Shown piece by piece: positions 1-7,688 of a stretch of 38,816 bases of DNA. Within the stretch, counting starts at the first letter, position 1, and each line of letters starts with the position of its first letter. The stretch covers positions 1 through 38,816 of the forward strand of contig CAITEO010000060.1 of assembly GCA_903891505.1 (NCBI GenBank), given 5' to 3'. Source of the stretch: an uncultured Candidatus Woesearchaeota archaeon. Lineage in GTDB: Archaea; Nanobdellota; Nanobdellia; Woesearchaeales; 21-14-0-10-32-9. The translations under genes were made by a program, and so were the position numbers. A model generated the notes under the pieces. That model saw only the letters and a program-made list of their open reading frames with translations. It was not told the origin of the DNA and did no database searches.

Positions 1-382
1 CAGACGCATTATCAGCCTTACCTACAGCACTAGCATTAATAGTAACACTCGCATTAACATTACCATCATTCCTAACAGAAATATTACTCTGCGTAAAACT
101 AATACAAGCAGTACCTGTCTGCTCCAAAACATCAGACGTAACATTAGTAGTAACACCATTACCACTAGAAGGAGAGCAACTACCGAAATCAACAATATTA
201 CCATCAGTAGTAGTAATAGACACCGATTGTGAAACACTCAAATTAACAGTACCTGTCGCAGAAGAAACATAACCTGTAGTCTTTATTTCGTTCATTCTGT
301 TTAGACTTAGTATTGTTCCTCCTAAAGATATTACCATAACTGCTAGCAGAAGAACCGCTAATGATTTATTTGAAAACTCCAT
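1..382 (-). CDS. N-terminal part of a secreted/surface protein (partial, runs off the left edge)
   Basis: Minus-strand reading from CAT at 380-382 stays open to the edge: MEFSNKSLAVLLLAVMVISLGGTILSLNRMNEIKTTGYVSSATGTVNLSVSQ... N-terminal hydrophobic segment, then Ser/Thr/Asn-rich sequence. Missed by the ORF track because it has no stop in the window. Confidence 0.75.
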   Translation of the reverse strand, partial: MEFSNKSLAVLLLAVMVISLGGTILSLNRMNEIKTTGYVSSATGTVNLSVSQSVSITTTDGNIVDFGSCSPSSGNGVTTNVTSDVLEQTGTACISFTQSNISVRNDGNVNASVTINASAVGKADNAS

Positions 383-400
383 TTTTATTTCCTCCGTTAC

Positions 401-700
401 TTAAGATCTTGGATGTATGTTCAATGCAACATATCCCTGTGCAGAACTTTCCTTTGATGCCACTGCAGTACCTGGAGACACTACTGTTAAAGTTATTTTC
501 CCCTGTGTCGTTTGACTTCCTGCGCTGCTAACTTGTGTTGCACCTATTTGCGTTGTTCGTACATTGGCTCCGCTCGTCTCTCTAAGAACTGTAAAAGTTC
601 CTAAAAGAGAAACTACTACTGCCAGAATAACCAAAATCACAAGTGTCTGCCTAGAAACATCTCTCTTCTCAGGCTTTTGCTCCTCAATTACTTGATCCAT
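401..700 (-). CDS. Small single-TM, Ser/Thr-rich membrane or secreted protein
   Basis: ORF 401..715; internal ATG at 698-700 (MDQVIEEQ...) follows GGAGGG, so it is the likelier start. One TM segment (LVILVILAVVVSLLGTFTVL). Confidence 0.65.
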   Translation of the reverse strand: MDQVIEEQKPEKRDVSRQTLVILVILAVVVSLLGTFTVLRETSGANVRTTQIGATQVSSAGSQTTQGKITLTVVSPGTAVASKESSAQGYVALNIHPRS

Positions 701-1022
701 TCTACCACCCTCCAAAATTTAGTTAGTATAATACTACTAAGTCAAACTTAAATAAGTTAAACTAAACTCTTCATTCACAATATGCTATTTAAAGTTTTCT
801 ATTTTTACTCAACTCAGAAGTAGTTTAAAATAAAACTTCTTTGCTAAAGCACAATAAAAAGTGTTTCTGTTTCGCAAAATTAATTATGCGCTCAACTTAT
901 TACTTCTACGATAACAAAACAAACAATATTACTAAAAACATTGAAAACAATTTGTATTTGAACTTTCACTCCAAAGAGCATAAACATTATAAATGGCCAA
1001 AAAACCCTTATAGATGATACAT

Positions 1023-1137
1023 GAGCCTGTAGCTTAGCCTGGTGGAGCACACGACTGATATATTGACGCAAAGACAATTGATCGAAACGTCAGTTGCTGA
1101 GATCGTGAGGTCCGGAGTTCGAATCTCCGCAGGCTCA
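1023..1137 (+). tRNA. tRNA-Ile(GAT) with a ~41-nt intron at the canonical 37/38 position
   Basis: Acceptor GAGCCTG/CAGGCTC, D-arm, anticodon stem CACGA (1050-1054)/TCGTG (1103-1107), loop CTGATA, T-arm CGGAG-TTCGAAT-CTCCG. Intron ~1061-1101 contains TGACG...CGTCA, compatible with a bulge-helix-bulge. Confidence 0.88.
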
Positions 1138-1138
1138 T
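1121..1138 (+). repeat. attL-like copy (T-arm/acceptor 3' half of tRNA-Ile)
   Basis: GAATCTCCGCAGGCTCAT, identical to 12735-12752. Confidence 0.82.
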
Positions 1139-1184
1139 CCATACCTTTAAGGTACAATTCGCTTAAATTTAAGAAATAAAATAT

Positions 1185-1493
1185 TTATATTAAATTTTTA
1201 TTAACACTTATGCTTTGTAGTATACGGGTAGTTTTAGTATAATATACTTCAATAACTTTACCCTCTAAATCTGAACTTTGTTTTGATTTAGTTTCTGATA
1301 ATAGAGACTTTATTTCTTTTTTATTATTTACTGATGCAAAATAGTATCCGCCGTTACGATCAGCACAAAATAATTTAAATGTCAGAGTTTTTCCAGATTC
1401 ATCAAATTTTGGTTCTTTTATTACTCCATAATCTTTTTTCACATTATCTAATTCTTCATCTGATAAGGTTCTTAAGTAATATTTTTTGTCCAT
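1185..1493 (-). CDS. Hypothetical protein (~102 aa)
   Basis: ORF 1185..1508; ATG at 1491-1493 (MDKKYYLRTLSDEEL...) follows a GGAGG Shine-Dalgarno. Confidence 0.65.
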   Translation of the reverse strand: MDKKYYLRTLSDEELDNVKKDYGVIKEPKFDESGKTLTFKLFCADRNGGYYFASVNNKKEIKSLLSETKSKQSSDLEGKVIEVYYTKTTRILQSISVNKNLI

Positions 1494-1820
1494 TTTATTT
1501 TCCTCCATTGATAAAATAATATAGATAGGAAAATGTATAATTTATATATAAATATTGCGGTTTTGTTGCTACTTTCAAGTAATACTTATGTTTTGTCTGT
1601 TTGTGTCGCCCACGTTCGCCACATGTTCGCGACTCTCTCGCTTGAAGTCCTGCGAAATCTTATTCGTCGAGACTCGGCTCAGTTCCAGATGTTTAACCTC
1701 TGGAGCTTTCCCTTTTCTCGGCAATTCCGCTCTAAAGATTCGTTTAGGGATTTATATATCTTGTCCCATTTGAGACGAGAAGTTGAGGTTTTTTAACATT
1801 CTGGCATCGAAAGAAAAATA

Positions 1821-2085
1821 TCCCAGCACCTTTGTAACTTGACTATTCCGACAAACCGACCATTATTATTAAGATTATTGTTGCCATTCAGACCATTATA
1901 ATTGTTGTTGAGGAACAGCAAACGGCCCAAAGTTAGCACTTTCACCTATAGTTTGCACCACCACTTCATTGCTGTCGTGGTTGAATTTTATAGCAATTCC
2001 GCTAAGATTGCCTTAGTGAAAGGGCATGTAGTCCAGCTACTCCAAGTTCGCACAAGCTTTGCGGAAAGCTCCTGCTGTGCTGGGA
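1821..2085 (-). ncRNA. Candidate DGR template RNA region containing the TR
   Basis: Non-coding region holding the TR; bracketed by a 9-bp inverted repeat TCCCAGCAC (1821-1829)/GTGCTGGGA (2077-2085). True transcript ends unknown. Confidence 0.5.
1848..1928 (-). repeat. DGR template repeat (TR), 81 bp
   Basis: Minus strand: GGGCCGTTTGCTGTTCCTCAACAACAATTATAATGGTCTGAATGGCAACAATAATCTTAATAATAATGGTCGGTTTGTCGG. 23 adenines, nearly all in AAY codons; aligns ungapped with both VRs. Confidence 0.95.
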
Positions 2086-2126
2086 TGAAAAAGACAACAG
2101 AATAAGAAATATATAAAATTATCTCT

Positions 2127-3065
2127 TTATTTTTTGGCGACGTGCGCCTCCGGCGCTACCCCGACAAACCGACCACTATAATTAAGACTATTGAGGCCAT
2201 TCAGACCATTAAAATTGCTGTTGAGGAACAGCAAACGGCCCTGAGACACAGATGGATCAACCTCGCTAAATCTATGATGATTTCCAACTGTTTCATTATC
2301 GCTTTTCTTGGCTTTTTCAAAATAAGAATCAAGATAGTTTAAAGTTCCAGCTCTTGCAAGAACTACTGGATTCTCTATGAATTCTTGTTTTGTGAAATAT
2401 CCTGACTTAGTTGCCTTTGCATCATCAAAATTCATGACGACAGCATATCTGTCAAATGGATTACTAATTCCTTTTTTCAAATCTTCAAGATTATAAATTT
2501 GAATAGTTTCTCCTGTTGGAAGAACTCCTTGCAATAATTTGTCAAACTCGCTATCAGTGTATGTTGCCGCATTTTGCGGGGTCAAGCCAGATTTATATGC
2601 TGTGCTAATTCTCTTTGGTGTCAAAATACCTCCACCATGCACTGTTACAAGAACAGGATCGCCTGCTTTTCTTGCGAAAATTCCTTTTTTATCTATTCCG
2701 ATATTTTCTTCAGTTAATGCTGTGAACCAATATTGCCACAAATAGTTTTCCTTTTCTGCTTGAGCTTTACCCGCGATAAGATAAGGCATTGACGCCACAA
2801 TACCATTTGCATCCGCGTATTTCAATGCTTTTTGGAATGCTATAGGTACGCCTACCCAGTTGCCATTCTTATCTTGTTTATCGCTGTAGAAATATTTACC
2901 ATTGTTAACAAGGTCATCTACGCTAAAACCATTCGAATTGAATGCGACAGCAGTATTACGAGGAATAATTGGTTGATGTTGTATTGGTGCTTGTTGCTGA
3001 GTCGAGTCTTTTTCAGGATTCCACTCCAAATGTTTTATTCTATCAGCAGGAATAATTTTTACCAT
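2127..3065 (-). CDS. DGR-diversified target protein 1 (312 aa, VR at C-terminus)
   Basis: C-terminus QGRLLFLNSNFNGLNGLNSLNYSGRFVGVAPEAHVAKK is encoded by VR1. Paralogous to 5039-5947 (shared start VKIIP.D.I.HLEWNP). No signal peptide seen. Confidence 0.92.
   Translation of the reverse strand: MVKIIPADRIKHLEWNPEKDSTQQQAPIQHQPIIPRNTAVAFNSNGFSVDDLVNNGKYFYSDKQDKNGNWVGVPIAFQKALKYADANGIVASMPYLIAGKAQAEKENYLWQYWFTALTEENIGIDKKGIFARKAGDPVLVTVHGGGILTPKRISTAYKSGLTPQNAATYTDSEFDKLLQGVLPTGETIQIYNLEDLKKGISNPFDRYAVVMNFDDAKATKSGYFTKQEFIENPVVLARAGTLNYLDSYFEKAKKSDNETVGNHHRFSEVDPSVSQGRLLFLNSNFNGLNGLNSLNYSGRFVGVAPEAHVAKK
2161..2241 (-). repeat. DGR variable repeat VR1
   Basis: 81-bp ungapped match to TR with 7 differences, all at TR adenines (3 A>G, 3 A>T, 1 A>C). 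Confidence 0.95.
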
Positions 3066-5026
3066 CTTGACAATAACACCTCTATTCCATCCTGAAGCAT
3101 TTTATTTTTATCATAAACAGGAGTATAAAATATATTAGGATCATTCTTGACTGCTGTACCCAAAGCATATTCGCCTCCGATTTCAAACATCAAAACTTTA
3201 TTGTTAGGATCTTTAGCTAATTTTTTCATTTTCTTAGCTTCTCTTTCAGTTCTTCCCTCAAGAACAAGATTTCCATCTGTAACAACAACATAACTTCTCT
3301 TAAGACCATCGTTAAAATCCTGAATGCATATATCCTCATGACCATATCCGTTCTCTGGCTTAAACAAAGTAGTAAGAGCTTTACCATTTCCTTTTAGGAA
3401 ATCCTCGACAGATATAATCTCTGAGCTCTTCTGAGAATTTGCAAAATTATGAACTCTTAAACTGCACTTCTTATTCAACACTTTTCCACCCTGATAAAGC
3501 GCATCAATGTAACCATAAATAACATTGCTAAGCATATCCCAACTCGAACCATCATTAAAACCAAAGTTATTAGTTTCCCCATACATAGAACCTGAACTAT
3601 CAAGGTAAAATTCTACGATGTCAGGAACATCCATTGTTTCATCTACAAACTTTATATCCTTAATTTCCTTCGTTCTGATTTCATATTCATTCAATCTATA
3701 CTGATGATTTTCTAAAGGAATAAGTACAGGCAAACCAGTTTTTTGTTGGAATCTTGCTACATGTCTAAGATTGATTTTTGATAAATTATCTTCTGTTATA
3801 ACTTCACTTTTTTTCAAATGCCAATATTCTTTATTATCAACAACAACAGATTCGCCAGTTTTGCTTCCGCCAATAATCTTTATGTTTGGATGATTTCTTT
3901 TGTAAAATTCATGAATGGAAAAAACATCAAGTGTATTGTATTCTTCATTTGACTTTGTCCCACTAGAAATACTGCCTGGTTTTCCCATACCCATCTGTGC
4001 CAAGTTCTTATCAGTAGAAAGACTATTTATGAATGCAGATTGTTCGCTTGGGGTCATGTCGTCCAATAAATCCTGTAGAATATTCTGAGGTGAAGTTCCG
4101 CTTCCATCTCCTTGTTGATCAGGTCTTCCCTGAGGCATGTCCTTTTGAACATACGGCCCTAGAACACTCATCAATCTCTCAATGCCCTTGTATCGTCCAT
4201 CGCTCGAGAAAACCTTTCTTATTTCAGATGAATACTCTTGCAACGTATCTAATTCTTTTAATGCACCAGACTTTTTTCCTTTCTTAACTATTTTTGTTGC
4301 TTTTCCAAGCAAAGACAAATCTTCTTTAGGTAAGGGCGTTGTTTTCTGGACAAGCGAACCTAGCGCTTTCTCAGCAACGTTTGCACCATCTTTGCCTGCT
4401 TTCTCCTGAAAAAATGAATAAGTACTTTGAGGACCATAAAGAACGCCATACAAGAATCTTGTTATTGTGTAAAAATTAGTTTTATCGTCAGAGTCCTGTA
4501 ATTCTAGCAAATCCCAAACCGGAATTATATCCTCTTGCACATATTTTCCTTTTTTATTATCTAAATAAAAGCGATTATCTAAAATGAAATCTTTAACTCC
4601 ATTCTGTGATGCATGAACCTTAACTAATTGATCAAGAGGAGTGAGCGCTGGCTCTGCACGTAGCACTCCTTTTCTTATTGCCTGATGGATAAGCTTATTA
4701 TCACTATGATCTCCGTCCACGCTAAAAGGTGCTTCTAGAGGATGATATAATTCATGATTAAGTAAATATTTTAATGTTGCTCTAGCCAAATCATCAGGAG
4801 AGCCCTTCCAATATTTAGTTACAACAGTCTCAAATTTTTTCTTTAAAGAATCATCGTTATTAATTAATGAAAATATTTTGTTTAAATCAGTATAGAACTC
4901 CCAGTCACGATTATTGAGTTTACCTGTTTTTACAACAGGCGTGTCGCTATGTAAAGGAAAGTCTCTACGAACATCTTCTCTCCACTCGTGTTCTGCTTCA
5001 TCCAATAAAACGTGCATGCTTTTCAT
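3059..5026 (-). CDS. VWA-domain protein (MIDAS-containing), partner of the MoxR ATPase
   Basis: C-terminal VEFYLDSSGSMYGETNN (DxSxS MIDAS) ... YVVVTDGNLVLEGRTEREAKKM. Overlaps the start of the VR1 gene. Confidence 0.85.
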   Translation of the reverse strand: MKSMHVLLDEAEHEWREDVRRDFPLHSDTPVVKTGKLNNRDWEFYTDLNKIFSLINNDDSLKKKFETVVTKYWKGSPDDLARATLKYLLNHELYHPLEAPFSVDGDHSDNKLIHQAIRKGVLRAEPALTPLDQLVKVHASQNGVKDFILDNRFYLDNKKGKYVQEDIIPVWDLLELQDSDDKTNFYTITRFLYGVLYGPQSTYSFFQEKAGKDGANVAEKALGSLVQKTTPLPKEDLSLLGKATKIVKKGKKSGALKELDTLQEYSSEIRKVFSSDGRYKGIERLMSVLGPYVQKDMPQGRPDQQGDGSGTSPQNILQDLLDDMTPSEQSAFINSLSTDKNLAQMGMGKPGSISSGTKSNEEYNTLDVFSIHEFYKRNHPNIKIIGGSKTGESVVVDNKEYWHLKKSEVITEDNLSKINLRHVARFQQKTGLPVLIPLENHQYRLNEYEIRTKEIKDIKFVDETMDVPDIVEFYLDSSGSMYGETNNFGFNDGSSWDMLSNVIYGYIDALYQGGKVLNKKCSLRVHNFANSQKSSEIISVEDFLKGNGKALTTLFKPENGYGHEDICIQDFNDGLKRSYVVVTDGNLVLEGRTEREAKKMKKLAKDPNNKVLMFEIGGEYALGTAVKNDPNIFYTPVYDKNKMLQDGIEVLLSRW

Positions 5027-5038
5027 AAATACACCTTA

Positions 5039-5947
5039 TTATTTTTTGGCGACGTGCGCCTCCGGCGCTACCCCGACAAACCGACCATCACTACTAAGAT
5101 TACCGCTGCCATCCAGACCACTACAATTGCCGTTGAGGAACAGCAAACGGCCCTGAGACACAGATGCATCTCTGCCACTAAAAGGATGCCAATTGCCGAG
5201 CGTAGAATCATCAGATTTCTTTGCTAAATCAAAATACGAAGCAAGATTCTCAAGTCCTCCTGCTCTCGCAATAACCAAATCATTATTCAAAAACTCATCC
5301 CGTGTATGATAACCTGACTTCAAAGATTGCATCTTAGTATAATCATTAACAACACCATATCGTCTAGGAAGATTGCTTATTCCTTTCTTGAAATCATCAA
5401 TAAAATATAGCGGAATCTCCTCACCATAGACACTTCCCTTAAGCAAATCTGAAAACTCAAGAGGAACATACTTAGCGCTTCCATTAACGAGGCCTTCTTC
5501 ATACGCCATCCTAATTCTCTGAGGAGTAAGTAAACCTCGCCCGTGCAAAGTTATCAGAACAGCGCCTCCTGGCTTCACATATTTTCCATTAGTATCGATA
5601 CCGATATTTTCCTCTGTCTGGACAGAATACCATTTTTGCCAGAAATCATGAGTTTTATCAGCTTTTATTTTGGTAGCAATAAGTTCAGGCATTGTCGCAA
5701 CAATGCCATCTGTACCTGCATAATCGAGTGCCTGTTGTAACGCATCAGGTAATTTAGCGTCATAAAATATTTGTCCAGTCAAAATAGCCTCAACATCTGC
5801 AGGAAAAATAACATTCGAAGTAGGACTAAAAGATACTGCACTCTGCGTTGCACTTGAAGTACTAGGGAGAACAGACCCTCTATCTGGATTCCACTCAAGG
5901 TGTCTTATTTTATCAGGAGGAATAATTTTTACCAATTTATCCTTCAC
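5039..5947 (-). CDS. DGR-diversified target protein 2 (302 aa, VR at C-terminus)
   Basis: C-terminus QGRLLFLNGNCSGLDGSGNLSSDGRFVGVAPEAHVAKK is encoded by VR2. Start overlaps the end of the MoxR-like ORF by 4 nt. Confidence 0.92.
   Translation of the reverse strand: MKDKLVKIIPPDKIRHLEWNPDRGSVLPSTSSATQSAVSFSPTSNVIFPADVEAILTGQIFYDAKLPDALQQALDYAGTDGIVATMPELIATKIKADKTHDFWQKWYSVQTEENIGIDTNGKYVKPGGAVLITLHGRGLLTPQRIRMAYEEGLVNGSAKYVPLEFSDLLKGSVYGEEIPLYFIDDFKKGISNLPRRYGVVNDYTKMQSLKSGYHTRDEFLNNDLVIARAGGLENLASYFDLAKKSDDSTLGNWHPFSGRDASVSQGRLLFLNGNCSGLDGSGNLSSDGRFVGVAPEAHVAKK
5073..5153 (-). repeat. DGR variable repeat VR2
   Basis: 81-bp ungapped match to TR with 11 differences, all at TR adenines and all A>G. 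Confidence 0.95.
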
Positions 5948-7554
5948 CTCAAAATAGATTCTAATCTATGTTCATAAATGCTACTCTGGCCTTTCTTTTC
6001 ATTATAAAGATCTACAAATGCTTGAAAGCTTCCTTCACCCTGTTTTAGAATCTTCGTTATGTCTGCTTCGAAAGTTTTGCTGAAATGATCTAGCACAACA
6101 AGATCAGCAACAAGACGACTTTTCAATGTACCTTCAGCAGGAGTTGTTGTCTGCGTATTCAATGCATTTATGCTATTTGCTATTGTATTTACGTAACCTG
6201 TGAATCCTTGCTCCTGACCAGCATATACTGCTGCCTGCCAAGTTGCTTGTCTAAAACCATACTCCTCTGGAATATTGTGTGCTTTATGTAAGTCAGTGTA
6301 TGCTTTTCTTGCATCATTAACAAGATTAATTAATTTACCATATTCAGAACCTGTTATGATTTTGCTTTCAAGAACAACACCCATACTTACAGCGACATCA
6401 TTAAGATTAACACTCGGTTCATACGAGCCATTCTTTATGCTCTTAATAAATCCGATAAGTCTTGCGAGATTGCCTATTTTTCCAAGATCTCGACGAACAA
6501 AACCATGCTTCAGCAGATTCTGAGCTTCAATTACTTTATTGTAATTGTTGTCTTTTCTTACACCAAAACGAGCAGTTATTCCGCCTTGTTTAATTAACTC
6601 CGCATTATGTTCAAAAGTCTCAATTGGAGCATGACCGACATAGCCAAGAGCTACATCAATAAATTCTCTGGTTTCTCCGTTTAATTCTACTTGCAGAGAT
6701 TCAGAATCAGTAACAACAGGATAAAACTCTCGCCATCCACCAGTTGTGCCTGCTTTTTTATTGAATGAACTCCAAAATCGGTCATAAAGACCATCTTTAA
6801 CTATTTTATCGAGCTGACTTGATGCAGCTTCATCTACTCCATTTGGAAATCTGAATTTTAAGAATCTATTCTCTCCTGCAATATCAAGTTCTGTTGCAGA
6901 TTTATGCTCTGCATCAGGCGGATTCATTGCGGCAATAACCATCAAATTTTTGTATCTCTGTGGACTCGTACTCAGGATAGGAACTCTCAGGAATCCTTTA
7001 TCTCCATTTATGTGAATTTCGCCATCCACAACTTGTAATACTTCCTGACTATCTCCTCTATTAATTTCATCTATAAACAATGCACCGTATTTAGCGCATT
7101 TCTCATGATCTATTCTTGTCTTTGGAACGCCATTCTCCATTACTGTTTTTGAAAAAGGTTCAAGTGCAGAGTTTCCCATAATTCCTGTGCTAAGTCTTAA
7201 TGTGGTGTATCCATCATTGCCAAATACTGAACTGAATAGTGCATCGCTTGTGTATGTTTTTCCTACTCCTGTGACTCCTTCATAAAGAATGTGAAAATCG
7301 TCGAAAAACAGTGATGCTGCATCAATATCTAGAACTGTAATCTCCGTTGTGTTTGGACGAGGAAGTTCTCCTTTTCCATTGAGGAATTTTACATTTATTT
7401 TATCGCTTTCCTCTATTTCCATATAGGGCGTTGGAGATATTGCTCCGCTAAGTGTTTGATATATTGATTCTATGAAATACTTTCTGAGTTCTTTTTGATT
7501 AGTAGTTTTCATTTTCATCCTCTCTTTTTCTAATGATGTACAAGAGCACATCAC
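5944..7554 (-). CDS. MoxR-like AAA+ ATPase
   Basis: Walker A GVTGVGKT, Walker B ALFIDEINRG, MNPPDAEHKSATELDIAGENRFL. Likely true start is ATG at 7512, preceded by GAGAGG. Confidence 0.85.
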   Translation of the reverse strand: MMCSCTSLEKERMKMKTTNQKELRKYFIESIYQTLSGAISPTPYMEIEESDKINVKFLNGKGELPRPNTTEITVLDIDAASLFFDDFHILYEGVTGVGKTYTSDALFSSVFGNDGYTTLRLSTGIMGNSALEPFSKTVMENGVPKTRIDHEKCAKYGALFIDEINRGDSQEVLQVVDGEIHINGDKGFLRVPILSTSPQRYKNLMVIAAMNPPDAEHKSATELDIAGENRFLKFRFPNGVDEAASSQLDKIVKDGLYDRFWSSFNKKAGTTGGWREFYPVVTDSESLQVELNGETREFIDVALGYVGHAPIETFEHNAELIKQGGITARFGVRKDNNYNKVIEAQNLLKHGFVRRDLGKIGNLARLIGFIKSIKNGSYEPSVNLNDVAVSMGVVLESKIITGSEYGKLINLVNDARKAYTDLHKAHNIPEEYGFRQATWQAAVYAGQEQGFTGYVNTIANSINALNTQTTTPAEGTLKSRLVADLVVLDHFSKTFEADITKILKQGEGSFQAFVDLYNEKKGQSSIYEHRLESILR

Positions 7555-7593
7555 TCTATTTTTATCTCTTATCCAGTAGTGAGGAGTTCTACT

Positions 7594-7630
7594 ATTTAAA
7601 TCTTTCGTTATTTAACCACTTCTTAGTAAC
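7594..7630 (-). promoter_or_regulatory. Promoter/operator of the MoxR-VR2-VWA-VR1 operon
   Basis: Minus strand GTTACTAAGAAGTGGTTAAATAACGAAAGATTTAAAT; BRE/TATA-like CGAAAGATTTAAAT. Ungapped 29/37 match to 12634-12670. Confidence 0.6.
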
Positions 7631-7688
7631 GAAATTGCTGTTTGGTGATGAAATATTAATTAAACAGTAGGACAAAATCTCTTCAACC

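Noticed and set aside
22-237. 71-aa ORF rich in L/V/M
   Set aside because: Shadow frame of the partial secreted-protein CDS on the same strand (low-complexity Asn/Thr/Ser codons).
1185-1493. 102-aa ORF as an Avd accessory protein
   Set aside because: Sequence looks like mixed alpha/beta with short strands rather than a basic four-helix bundle; no support beyond size and location.
1848-1928. The TR region as a decayed third VR gene
   Set aside because: It holds the unmutated adenines at every variable position, lacks the VR-specific tail hairpin and lacks any target-protein sequence upstream.
1902-2105. ORF MLLRNSKRPKVSTF... (67 aa)
   Set aside because: Antisense to the TR and its flank; shares peptides with the antisense of the VRs only because the DNA is repeated.
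5012-5227. Plus-strand ORFs over VR2 (71 and 80 aa) and over VR1 (2142..2342)
   Set aside because: Antisense shadows of the target genes; the minus-strand frames hold the conserved paralogue alignment and the A-specific pattern.
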